Assembly (NCBI GenBank): GCA_009103225.1
Contig: RHPI01001715.1
Location: 810,188 to 838,820, forward strand
Source: Chlorokybus atmophyticus
Lineage: Eukaryota; Streptophyta; Chlorokybophyceae; Chlorokybales; Chlorokybaceae
DNA: 28,633 nt
Direction of reading: 5' to 3'
Shown here: piece after piece, positions 1-8,806 of the stretch
How positions within the stretch are numbered: position 1 is the stretch's first letter
Layout of the letters: the number at the start of each line of letters is the position of its first letter
Made by a program: the position numbers and the translations under genes
The notes under the pieces: generated by a model
Told to the model about the DNA's origin: nothing
What the model saw: the letters and a program-made list of their open reading frames with translations, nothing else
Databases searched by the model: none

Positions 1-1089
1 GGGAGGCTCCAAAGCTTTGGCAAGCTGAGCAAGTTTTTTTATATGCGCTAAAAAATTGCATTATCATATGCACAAGATATTTCACATCAAGCTTTTTCAG
101 CATTCCATATCATTGTTCATATACTTGCTGATAGTGACTAGCATGCTCATGACAACAATAAGTGACCGCTTTGCGTGGTTTCTCTTTATTCTCCATTATG
201 TACTATCTGCGGCAATGCATGTTGCATATTAAACAAATAGCCATTGATTGTCAAACATCGTGTGAGGTGCGACAACAGGGTGTACATGCATGACAGCGCA
301 ACCTTAACAACTGAATAAGTGGATGCTCGCTAGCATGCAACATGTTTGCAATTGGTGCATATCAATACATAGCTATTACGGCTATTAATACATAATACAT
401 ACCTATTACGGCTCAATGGCGGACATCATCATAGCTAACACCTTTATGCTTTGCACTTAGCAACAAATGCATCCGACATATTTACATCATTGCAAAGCAA
501 CCAATTACACGTAAATATAAACTTGTTAAAATATCAATACACTCCAAGTGTTCGGGAGGATACCTTAAGACATGATGCTGATCAAACTTCGTGCGTACAC
601 TATGCAATGATGCTGAGCATATGTAATGTCATACCATACCTTATATATGTTGCCTTATATCCTCGTGTTGATGAACCAATGGTTGAGCCATTGCTACATG
701 CTGCCAGCTGTCCGCCCCACTTTTATTGCATAACAAAGCACGTAGCAGCAGATATAAGGTTGCCGGTATATGGCTTTGAGTAGAATATCAATTGCTGCCA
801 TTGTTTGTTGTGTCTACTCTGCTTGCCTTGCTATGCATCTCTGTCTGCGCACGCATGTTTGTGCATTATACCATGATCTATACCATATACTCATCATAAG
901 GTAGGCACTTGAAATACTACATGCATATCGTAGCCATTTGCTCATCCTGTGCAAATGAAATCAATGTTGCTCCCGATGTGGTATGCACTCAGCGAGGTTA
1001 AATTGATGACTCATTGGTGATGACGCTGGCCAAACCAACAAGTGAGGGACACCAGGTCAGCTTGTGACTGTACTTTACGATATGAACGT
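1..1089. other. Left flank, no gene recognised
   Basis: AT-rich, low-complexity sequence with many short TGCATG-like words. One 110-codon open frame (451-783, +) exists but shows no domain, and its composition resembles its surroundings, so I do not call it a gene. No RNA gene, terminal repeat or coding similarity to the elements downstream was seen. Confidence 0.6.
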
Positions 1090-1251
1090 AGTGTATGAAA
1101 TCTCACGCGATGCAAGATGTAAGTTATAATAGTTGCTAACTACAGTCTTACACTACTGTGCAAAGTTGGGCATGTACTATGACACTACGATCTGTCCTCT
1201 TCATAGGTAGGAGTTGTAATAGCTTTCACAATTGTCTGTACTTGTATTGAC
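1090..1251 (-). repeat. Split direct repeat, outer B copy
   Basis: About 160 bp that recurs with scattered mismatches at 1785-1952. Shared landmarks are TCTCACGCGATG, GCATGTACTATGACACTA and ATTGTCTGTACTTGTATTGA. It lies alone here and is joined to repeat A in the inner copy, so it forms the right-hand terminus in the RT direction. The divergence between the copies indicates age. Confidence 0.8.
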
Positions 1252-1510
1252 CGCGAAGGGCGTACCGATGGCAAGAAAACAATATTCCAATAAGCAAACC
1301 CGGGTGTTGCGCGTGACCTCACGATCTAGTATATTATACGATCTAGACAATGTTAAAACACAGGTGCTATGTAACCGTTCAATTGCTACATGAATGCAAT
1401 TGGACGGTAATGATCATCTGAAGTTGTGCGATCGAGACAACACAACGCTTACGCGTGTCGGCGCGATTGATGTATTACGCACATGATAAGTTAGGGTGTG
1501 GCGGGAGGGT

Positions 1511-1784
1511 CAACAACAAGCTCAGCCCCGTCCCCGCCGTCGCTGCTTTGCTCAAGCACAACAACAACAACTACTACTACTACCGCGTGCAAGCTTACAG
1601 CGCCGGCGCCCTGCGAGGTACGCTGCCTCAGCTACCAAGTGCGCGGCTCGGGGCTGTGACATTGGCATAGGGTGCAGGCTGAGGGCGTGTTCAACGCCTG
1701 CATGCATCCTCGGCGGTGGCAAATTCACTAACTGCGGACGTTACGTGCTGTCAGCTAGTGACGTCCATAGTTGAGTATTGGCCA
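1511..1784 (-). repeat. Split direct repeat, inner A copy
   Basis: Diverged direct copy of 4622-4906. Shared landmarks are a CAACAACAACAACTACTACTAC run, GCAAGCTTACAGCGCCGGCG, GGGGCTGTGACATTGGCA and GAGTATTGGCCA. It abuts the inner B copy directly. That A-B joint is what recombination of a circular intermediate would need. A short frame is open through part of both A copies, but with no other evidence I treat it as non-coding. Confidence 0.8.
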
Positions 1785-1952
1785 GTGTATGAGCTCAGAG
1801 GCTCTCACGCGATGTAAGATGTAGATTACAATGGTTGCTAACTATTGTCTTACACTCATGTGCAAAGTCAGGCATGTACTATGACACTATAATCTGTCCT
1901 TTTCAGTGGCAGGAGTTGTAACAGGTTTAGCAATTGTCTGTACTTGTATTGA
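1785..1952 (-). repeat. Split direct repeat, inner B copy
   Basis: Partner of 1090-1251. It begins at the shared AGTGTATGA, has a small insertion near 1795-1803, and ends at the shared GTATTGAC. It sits immediately after the inner A copy and overlaps the first codons of the frame leading into the tyrosine recombinase. Confidence 0.8.
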
Positions 1953-3259
1953 CTACTACCCTCCCTCTCAATATAAATTAGTAGACAACATTGCTAGAAG
2001 AGAACAATCGCGTCTGTACATGCCCAAAAGCAATCTGTCGACACATTGCATTGATTTACATAAGCAGTTGCGTCCACCATCCGTGTTACAAGTCACATGC
2101 GCAGGTATGGACTTCGCATGGTCCCTTCAAGCTGATGCGGAGACCCGACACACACGGCGATTGCACGTCGGCAATTGGAGTCTACTGCAGCGCAACGTGC
2201 AGCAACGGGCCATGCTCGCCTTGGCCAATGTGGAGCGCATCAGTGCTGCAACCACTAGTGAGAATACGCGCGCTCGGCGGGAGCTTGTGTGGCGGAGGAG
2301 TTCATGGGCTACTTGCAAGCACTACATGTTGCCGTGGCAGATGTCACTCCCACCATGACGGCCTATTCAACCGAGCATTGAAACGATGTGCACATCACCA
2401 AAGCCCGACGCAAGGATAAGAATGGTGCACTTATGATATCTAACACCACCATTGAGGTGACTATTATGCATTTGAGCGCTGGTTTCAGGTGGCATGGTAA
2501 TGTGGGCTCGTGGAGCACAAGTCATCCCGCAGGCAACCCGTGCGAGTCTGTGGATGTGCCTAAGTATCGCGCTGGCTATGCGAAAGTGACCGCTCAAGCT
2601 GGCGTGCAGCCCGTGCCTGCCATCATGGCAGTATGATACCGTTGGCTCATGCCGACATGAATATACTGGTATGCTACTTTCAGCGGCATGTAGAGTAATC
2701 GACCAGTGCGGGCCACTTATGAGAGCGCAGTCATTTGGCGTGACTACACATTGTGCATGTATTTGTGGTGCACATGGCAAAGAAGCAGTGAAGGTGCTTG
2801 CATAGAAATGGAACATATATATATGGACGGCACAGAAGTCTGTACACAAGCCACCCACCTCAAGAACTATAGTGCAGGGCCGGTACAACCTATCAAAGTT
2901 TGCAAGAGCGACTTGAGTGTGGAGTTCTGCAAAGTGCTAGAGTTGTACTTGAGCCATGTACATGAGAGCCCCTTCAGCATCAAAAAAGGCCCCATCTTTC
3001 GTCCGCTAGCCCGCAACAAAAAGCACTGGGAGGAGCGCAGTATCAGCAGTGATTGCGCATATAACGCATTCGTCAAGCACACCAAAGAAGTGGCATCTAT
3101 CGCCCTCACCTAGGACTGCACTCATTCCGACGAGGTGGTGCGCAGCATGCGCTATGCACGGGTGTGTCCTTGGAAGACATTCAAGCTCAGGGGTTGTGGA
3201 AAAGAGCACAAAGTATGCATATGAACTTGCACAGGTATGTACCCCTGGTTCCCATGTAA
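1906..3259 (+). pseudogene. Tyrosine recombinase of DIRS/kangaroo-like element, frameshifted
   Basis: Would encode the DNA integrase of the element, a lambda-integrase-type enzyme joining a circular DNA copy to the target. The best evidence is the C-terminal catalytic part. LGLHSFRRGGA at 3110-3142 supplies the HxxR box, GLWKRAQ gives the Trp of the following box, and MHMNLHRYV near 3220-3240 offers the nucleophilic Tyr. The first catalytic Arg is the R of WQRSSEG (codon 2781-2783) inside a helix beginning RDYTLCMYLW. Upstream, GNPCESVDVPKYRAGY belongs to the N-terminal DNA-binding part. The gene changes frame near 2290, 2640-2710 and again at 3100-3113, where one base is lost between the Arg-I segment and HxxR. 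In-frame TGA and TAG stops also occur. The true start is uncertain; the frame is open from a GTG at 1906. Confidence 0.8.
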
Positions 3260-3409
3260 CGTAAGCCACAACATACGGATAGGATCCCGGGTTGATGGTA
3301 TTGTCGGGTACCTTGGCGCCTTCGTAAACCAGTCCCTGTGCTTGCCCACATGACGCATGTCTCGCTTGCGCCAAGCCATGACAGTGCATGCCAACATACA
3401 GCAAAGTGC

Positions 3410-3460
3410 CATTCTTGCAGCAGCACGATAGCTGCCAGCTATCGTGCTGCTGCAAGAATG
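3410..3460. repeat. Perfect 25-bp hairpin between convergent ORFs
   Basis: Arms 3410-3434 and 3436-3460 are exact reverse complements with a single-base loop (C3435). The hairpin lies between the end of the + recombinase and the recognisable end of the - RT/RNase H frame. Flanking bases 3409 and 3461 do not pair, so the symmetry stops sharply. It could be a 3'-end or structural signal, a template-switch scar, or an assembly fold-back. Confidence 0.9.
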
Positions 3461-4605
3461 CTAAAATGATGCAATTGCTTGATGCAGGAGGGCGAACGGA
3501 GGGTGAAACCATAACAGTCCCTTGCTCGCTTCTATCCTAGCTTGCCTCCAATCGGAGGTGAGTGCATTGCCCACGCTGTCCGGCATCGGCACAGCCGACA
3601 TAAACGCTGCAAATTTTGCGTTCCAATCCGCTGCAAACACATCCAGAAAAGGCTTGCCAATAGGGATTAGATCCCAGGAGACACCTACGCAGTGGGTGTG
3701 TCTGCGAATGCCCAATCCCTTTGTCCGGCTGCTTCGAGAGCGCATCCTCAGCTGCCAAACTCACACGTGGCTCCCAAGCCATAAAGACCGGCAAATCTCT
3801 TTCCCAAGAAACCTGCCATAAACGGTGCAATGCGAATTGCACAGCTTGGTGCGATGTTGTCAACTTTATTAGCATGGCCACGGCGGGCTGGCAATCGCCA
3901 ACAATTCTCACAATGGCATGATGCAATGCTGGTTATTATTGTATCAACTCTACAAAGACAGCCACATATGCAAATGCCTCCTTCACTGCTGAAGGTAGAC
4001 CTTGTTGCCAAAGAGCAAAGTTCCCCGCCATCGCCGCCCATGGGCCTATAGCATCCCAGCCCATGGTGCCAGACGCATCCATGCGCAACTCATGTGCCAC
4101 TGGCGGCTTCCAGCACGCCGAGCCATTATATGCCGGCATGCTTCGCTGCAGCCACAACAAAAAGTCAACAACGGTGGTGGTGTAAACTCTTCATCCCTGT
4201 CACTCTGATTGGTGGTCAGCTGTAGCAGCAAGCGCGCATACGGTAGCTAAGGCCAATGTTATTGCCACTAGTTTGCCTGCTACCTTTGCTAACATGCGCT
4301 TGGTGATCACGTTTGTGCTCATCATCTTGTGCATCAGCTCCCATAACTTCTGTGACGTGGTAGGGGGTATGCAGAACACACCACGCTCGGTGTTCAAGAG
4401 TAGGCTCAGTAGCTTGACACACTGTTGCGACCAAAGCACGCACTTTGTTAGGGTGACAAACATGCCCAGAAGTTTCAGTAGCCGCAATAATTGCATGATG
4501 CGCCAGCACATGTGGCGGCGATCGGCATGGCTGAGGTGCATGTCATCAATGTATGATAAACAGCCTATGCCGAGCTTACGCAAGGGTTTGAAGATTGTAG
4601 ATATT
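3461..4605 (-). pseudogene. RT/RNase H of DIRS/kangaroo-like element, 5'-truncated
   Basis: Would copy the element RNA into DNA. The frame starts within the palm: RKLGIGCLSYIDDM at about 4543-4584 carries the YxDD box, and the fingers and first catalytic Asp are absent because outer repeat A begins directly upstream. After the RT thumb region come RNase H segments: LRMDASGTMGWDA near 4085 with a catalytic-type Asp, then VGDCQPAVAML and AEDALSKQPD at 3890-3730, matching the DNQ and ADALSR positions of DIRS RNase H. A further block, LDVFAADWNAK then FHPPFALLHQA at 3650-3475, resembles the domain that follows RNase H in DIRS elements. At least three frame changes are needed. A weak continuation past the hairpin toward 3230 would overlap the recombinase on the other strand. 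Confidence 0.78.
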
Positions 4606-4621
4606 AGCTTTGCACATAGCC

Positions 4622-4906
4622 ATCAAGAACAAGCTCAGCGCCGCCGCCGCCGTCGCTGCTGCTCTGCTCAAGCATAACAACAACAACTACTACTACCACT
4701 ACGGCGTGCAAGCTTACAGCGCCGGCGCCCTGCAAGGTACGCTGCCTAAGCTATTGAGAGCGCGGCACGGGGCTGTGACATTGGCAGAGGGTGCAGGCTG
4801 AGGGCGCGTTCAATGCCCGCTGCATCTTTTGCGGTGGCAAATTCAACAACTGCCAACGCCACGCGCTCAGTCAGGGACGTCGGCAATTGAGTATTGGCCA
4901 ATACAA
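4622..4906 (-). repeat. Split direct repeat, outer A copy
   Basis: Diverged partner of 1511-1784 and the left-hand terminus of the element in the RT direction. It starts at the shared ACAAGCTCAGC and ends at GAGTATTGGCCA, after which similarity to the inner copy stops. It is abutted by the truncated RT, so the deletion that removed the RT N-terminus lies between about 4605 and 4622. Confidence 0.8.
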
Positions 4907-5907
4907 GTACAATACAAGGCACATCATGGTCCTTGCAGGTAGAACATGGTCTCTTACAGCTACCAGTACGGCTGCTAGTATAAGAGTACGGCAGATTGCA
5001 ATATAAGAACGATATGTTTTACCTCACGCATGTTGACGGCTGTAATTTTGTCGATACTGCTCCTAACTAAAAGCATACAGATATCAACGCCCGGTAAAGT
5101 TGGCATCACACAAGTGTGCCTACGACGTGTTGCCTCTCGTCCATTAAGGGCCGCGCCGATGCAATATCAAACAACATGCGGCCCGCTTAGCGCTGACGCA
5201 ACGACCGTTGATGACTCAGCGTTGGAGTTGCCCACCCTCAGGCGTGCGTGGTCCCACGCACAATGTATGGGTCCCTAAGTTCGACAGGATGTTTTGGGGC
5301 CCTCTTCCGCACAACCCAAATACTGACTAGTGAAGTTTAATGATACAATGTGCACCGGGTCATTTATCACAAATGGCGTTGATGTTAGTCCAGAGTTTGG
5401 GGTACATCATTTGTGTGCTGTGACCTGGACCAAACCGTCGTTTAATCGGTGTCCATTGCAGCTGGTTTGTAGCAATCATTGACTGTATATTGTGGAAGAC
5501 CAGTGTCCGACTGAGCCCATGTCACGCTGAGACTCTTAGCCGAATATTAACTATTTTCTTCGACTCGCAAAAAGTCTGCTCTTGTAGCTGCACAAGCGTG
5601 GGCATTATCGTAACGGTGACGCCACCACTAGCGCATACAGCCCTGCAAGCGGGACCGGACCAAGGACGCAGGGTATGCAAGTGCATGCGTTTGCCTTTCT
5701 GTGTGTAGGCAGAGAAGATGTTCAACTTCAAGTCGAGAGCGTGTGCACTAAGCATGCCATTAGCAAGCAGCTTGCTTGCTCTGTCACTCGCTTGGCCGCC
5801 GCATGGGAGGGGCAGTTGCCTGCTGCAGGAGGCGCTACTCCGCGCTCTGTTTGCCCCTGCTGCGACCGACAAAGGTGAGACAAGACGCTGCCCTTCCCCG
5901 CCGCCCN
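4907..5907. other. Intergenic, no gene recognised
   Basis: No domain, repeat or RNA gene seen. Open frames here, such as the 208-codon - frame at 5522-6148, run through the inverted-repeat arm and contain the ambiguous base, so I do not accept them. A single N is at 5907. Confidence 0.5.
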
Positions 5908-6052
5908 TTCCAAGTCCATAGTTCGGAGCTCTCGCCTGGCAGCAGCCACCTTGTCTCGCACAGCAGCGTTTAGCCTCGCCTCTGTCGAGAGGAGGAAGAG
6001 GCGATTGCCTCACAAGCCTGACGCGCCCCGAGCAGCAGCTCCTCCACACGCC
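5908..6052 (+). repeat. Perfect inverted repeat, left 145-bp arm
   Basis: Exact reverse complement of 6509-6653 by eye, over 145 bases, and GC-rich. The arm begins one base after the N at 5907. Perfect identity contrasts with the diverged repeats elsewhere in the window, so it is either very recent or an assembly product. Confidence 0.88.
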
Positions 6053-6320
6053 CCCCTCCCCCTCCCCTCGCACGTGTCGCGCAACTATTCTTGCTTGTTG
6101 GTCGGTTGGTTGGAGGAGGAAGGCACCGCATATTGTGTGTTTTCGCATGTTGAACGATCTAGCATGTGCAAATTAGTCATGTGCCAGCTTGCACATGATT
6201 GACAAGTCCGGCATGCGCGTGTATGCATGTGGCACAGGAGCACTTAACAACAGAACAACTTCGTGTCCTGCTCATCAACGCCACCAACAACATGCATCCC
6301 ACCAGCAAACACCACAACCG

Positions 6321-6355
6321 CCGCCGCCGCCGCCGCCACCGCCGCCGCTACTAGC
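6321..6355 (+). repeat. CCG-type trinucleotide repeat
   Basis: A run of CCG units with one CCA interruption, inside the 456-bp spacer of the large inverted repeat. It would read as polyproline or polyalanine depending on frame, but no gene context supports translation. Confidence 0.75.
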
Positions 6356-6364
6356 CGCAGCACA

Positions 6365-6400
6365 TTTCTTCAGCTGTGTTGCACAGCACAGCTGAAGAAA
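6365..6400. repeat. 14-bp hairpin in inverted-repeat spacer
   Basis: TTTCTTCAGCTGTG at 6365-6378 is the exact reverse complement of 6387-6400, with an 8-base loop. It sits between the two 145-bp arms, so the locus is a nested hairpin. Confidence 0.85.
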
Positions 6401-6508
6401 GCTGTGGGCACAGCGGCGAAGGTCGTGGTGGCGCAGGAGGAGGAGGAGGATTAACAGGGGACGGAGACGGTTCTCGGCCCGCATGGTGGTGTGCCATGGA
6501 GAGGGTCA

Positions 6509-6653
6509 GGCGTGTGGAGGAGCTGCTGCTCGGGGCGCGTCAGGCTTGTGAGGCAATCGCCTCTTCCTCCTCTCGACAGAGGCGAGGCTAAACGCTGCTG
6601 TGCGAGACAAGGTGGCTGCTGCCAGGCGAGAGCTCCGAACTATGGACTTGGAA
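6509..6653 (-). repeat. Perfect inverted repeat, right 145-bp arm
   Basis: Partner of 5908-6052. A frame from the ATG at 6497 reads into this arm for about 30 codons (EELLLGARQACEAIASS) and a second frame continues with AAVRDKVAAARRELRTMD, which has a helical, charged composition. That could be a broken exon, but nothing identifies it. Confidence 0.88.
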
Positions 6654-7437
6654 GCGCAGCAAGACATGTACGCTCTGCGAATAGGTGTATTAGTGGTATG
6701 GACAGTGCTTCGCTGACTTGACTATTGCAAACATTGTCTTTATACGAAACGCTACCAAACTTTTATTCTTAAACTCTTAACCTGGTGAAGCTGCCCTGTC
6801 ACAAAATATTTATAAATATTAATTGCGCCGTTTACGTATAAGCCTTTTTATTGTTAATCGCTAACAACTACACATTTTCAATCCATGTCCGCATTGCAGA
6901 CTGTCGAGTTTCCTCACAGTGCATGCTATGAGTAGTATGCGATGCCTGGATTGATATTGCTTCAAAGTGTTGCCTCTGTAGCTATAACAGTTGTAACGGT
7001 GCGTATGCCCCTTCTGATCGTCAGGCACACCTGTTTGTGCAGGGAGAGCGACCGCTATGCGATGCTCGTTGTATGGAAATCATTTGCAAGAACACTTGAC
7101 ACGTAACGCCTCCGCGTCTGTTGTTCCGATGCAAAATCGTTGTATTGAGTGTGATTTGCGCTTGATTGTCATTGTAACACATAACCAATTTCACAGGCTA
7201 CGTGTATTGCTAAAAAATAGCAACCTGCAAGCAACGGTGAACAGCGAGCTACAGCGACAAGTATACTCTCAATAACTAACTGGCATTGCTGAATTATACC
7301 GCAGCATGCGCTGCTTATTCGGAACAGTCGCAGACTGACGTGATTGTTGTTGCAGCCTAGTGCACTGTTGGTGGGAGCCTTGGACACAATGCGTGTTGCG
7401 CAATCGGGAGGGACAAACCATGGACAATGTATTTATA
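6654..7437. other. Intergenic, no gene recognised
   Basis: No coding similarity, terminal repeat or RNA gene seen. A 72-codon frame at 7057-7275 (+) has no recognisable feature. Confidence 0.5.
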
Positions 7438-7531
7438 ACTTGTGTAGTTTGTAATACTGTAGTATTTCACGGTTTTGGAAACAACCATTTCCAAAACCGT
7501 GAAATACTACAGTATTACAAACTACACAAGT
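7438..7531. repeat. Perfect 44-bp hairpin
   Basis: Arms 7438-7481 and 7488-7531 are exact reverse complements around the loop CAACCA. Pairing ends sharply at both outer bases. It lies 19 bp outside the left end of the Gypsy-1 unit. No coding or terminal-repeat explanation was found. Confidence 0.92.
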
Positions 7532-7550
7532 GGGAACTCGTCAAGCTACA

Positions 7551-7764
7551 TGTAAAGCCACCCCAGGCTCGAGCACTTAGCTCTCACCTATGAAGCGTCA
7601 TGCACTCTACTTAGTGCGCACTCACACACAAGTGTTAGCACCGTGCATACAATCACACAAACAAGTGCAAGCACGTCCTCCAAGTGTACACACTCACACA
7701 CAAGTGCTACATAAGGACAAGCGTCCACACCTTGAGGTTGAAGAGCTTTGGCACCCCCTTGAAC
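7551..7764 (-). repeat. Gypsy-1 LTR fragment (U5 end)
   Basis: Reverse complement of the last ~200 bases of the LTR at 21031-22091, and co-linear with 24645-24895. Landmarks are AGGCTCGAGCACTTAGCTCT, the ACACTCACACACAAGTG words, and ACATAAGGACAAGCGTCCAC. It begins TGTAAAGCCACC, matching the TGTGACGCCACC edge of the other - copy. It ends at CTTGAAC, where RT sequence takes over with a shared AAC. Confidence 0.85.
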
Positions 7765-8518
7765 AAGTATCTTATATGAAGGATTGATGACCTGTTCGAT
7801 CAATTTGGCAAAGCAAAGATGTTTAATGCATTGCACTTGACGGCGGGGTACTCATCATATCAGAATTACTAAAGAGGACACTCGTAAAATCGCCTTCAGA
7901 GCACCTAAGGGACATTTGCAATACAAAGTGTTGCCGTTTGGTTTGACCAATGCACCCGCTACTTTTCAAGCGGTTATGAACCACATTCTTGCTCTCTACA
8001 TCAACAAGTTTGTGCTCATCTATGTAGACGACATTTTTGTGTATAATGAGAATGAGGAGGAGCATACTGAGCACCTCCAACTGGTGTTTGACATACTACG
8101 CAAGCACAAGTTCTATGCTTGCTTAAAAAAATGTCGCTTCTTTCAAGAACAGGTGTTGTTTCTTGGTCAAGATGTTAGTATCGGCACAGTCAAGGCCGAC
8201 CTACAAAGGTAGGCGTGGTAAAGGAATGGCCTTCACCAAAGAATGTGTCCAACTTGCGGTCATTCTTCAACCTAGCCAACTACTTTAGGCGCTTTATCCT
8301 AAGGTACTCGGCCAAAGCAACACCGCTCACCAAGTTGTTGAGCAAAAACATCAAATGGAGTAGTGAAAAACACAACAAAGAGTCTTTAATGGCATTAAAG
8401 ATGCATTGATGAATGCACCGGTGTTGCAAATGCCGGACCCTCCTCCCAACCCTTCGAAGTGAGGAGTTATGCTAGCTTGTACGGCACCGGTGCGGTGTTG
8501 TTGCAAGATGGACATCCC
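7762..8518 (+). pseudogene. Gypsy-1 reverse transcriptase and RNase H start
   Basis: Central part of a Ty3/gypsy polymerase. RIDDLFDQFGKAKMFNALHL near 7780-7840 is the block before RT motif A, LQYKVLPFGLTNAPATFQAV at 7917-7976 the following conserved block, and LIYVDDIFVY the catalytic YVDD box near 8014-8043. After a frame change come the thumb/connection (NLRSFFNLANYFRRF) and the start of RNase H (ASLYGTGAVLLQDGHP), where the first catalytic Asp position reads Y-A-S. RT sequence upstream of NKYLI is missing and lies elsewhere. The frame has a TGA at 7777, at least two frameshifts, and is cut by Gypsy-2 immediately after GGACATCCC. RNase H resumes at 19026. Confidence 0.87.
8511..8518 (+). 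repeat. Left copy of duplicated target GACATCCC
   Basis: GACATCCC recurs at 19026-19033. Joining 8518 to 19034 restores a continuous reading of RNase H (DGHP followed by VAFESHKL), so the 8519-19029 block is an insertion. The inserted DNA begins TGTC and ends GACA if the duplication is the 4 bp TCCC; up to 8 bp is possible. Confidence 0.8.
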
Positions 8519-8806
8519 TGTCGGGTTGAGGGGAGTCGAGGGTCACACTATCTCGGGCCGCTACAGGAAGAGACATGCTTGCTAGCCCTGTCGCTGCAGC
8601 ATGTTATAACATGTAGCAACAGTAAAAGATAACCCAACTCGTATGGCGAGGAGTTCTTGGTGGAGCTGCTCCGCTGCCGCTGAGTCACACGGACATGTGG
8701 AGGCGGTGTCCTCCTTAGTGTACATGCTGTGCTGTAGGACATACAGTCAACAAGCCACCCCCCCTAAGCTTCTCTCTGAGGAGGTTCCCGCTCCAGAGCT
8801 CAGCTG
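8519..8806 (-). other. Gypsy-2 3' tail, possible LTR remnant and polypurine tract
   Basis: Non-coding stretch downstream of the integrase-PHD stop. Read on - it has AGAGAGAAGC then a run of seven Gs (about 8758-8780), like a polypurine tract, followed by TGGCTTGTTGACTG, which could start a 3' LTR of about 240 bp ending at TGTC/GACA. No convincing matching copy was found at the other end. Confidence 0.45.

Larger units (their letters stand above)
1090..4906 (-). mobile_element. DIRS/kangaroo-like tyrosine-recombinase retrotransposon, decayed
   Basis: This 3.8-kb unit holds a tyrosine recombinase on + (1906-3259) converging with RT/RNase H on - (about 4605-3461). It is bounded by two diverged direct-repeat families. 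Repeat B occurs at 1090-1251 and 1785-1952; repeat A at 1511-1784 and 4622-4906. Read in the RT direction the order is A, ORFs, B joined to A, a 259-bp spacer, then B, which is the split-direct-repeat layout described for PAT and kangaroo. These elements are thought to move through a circular DNA joined by the recombinase and make no target-site duplication. The RT fingers/motif A region and any gag are missing, and both ORFs have frameshifts and stops, so this copy is dead and internally deleted. Strand is given by RT. Confidence 0.8.

Noticed and set aside
451-783. 110-codon open frame in the left flank
   Set aside because: No domain, no codon-use signal and composition like the surroundings.
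1455-1774. Short frames with Asn/Tyr/Gln runs, also seen at 4610-4801
   Set aside because: They fall in repeat A of the DIRS-like element; the runs come from the CAA/CTA trinucleotides of the repeat.
5522-6148. 208-codon - strand frame
   Set aside because: It passes through the inverted-repeat arm and an N, and is GC-rich with no recognisable motif.
7588-7836. 82-codon - strand frame rich in Val and Cys, with a near copy at 21830-22078
   Set aside because: Both lie in the U5 part of the Gypsy-1 LTR; the similarity is repeat DNA, not a gene family.
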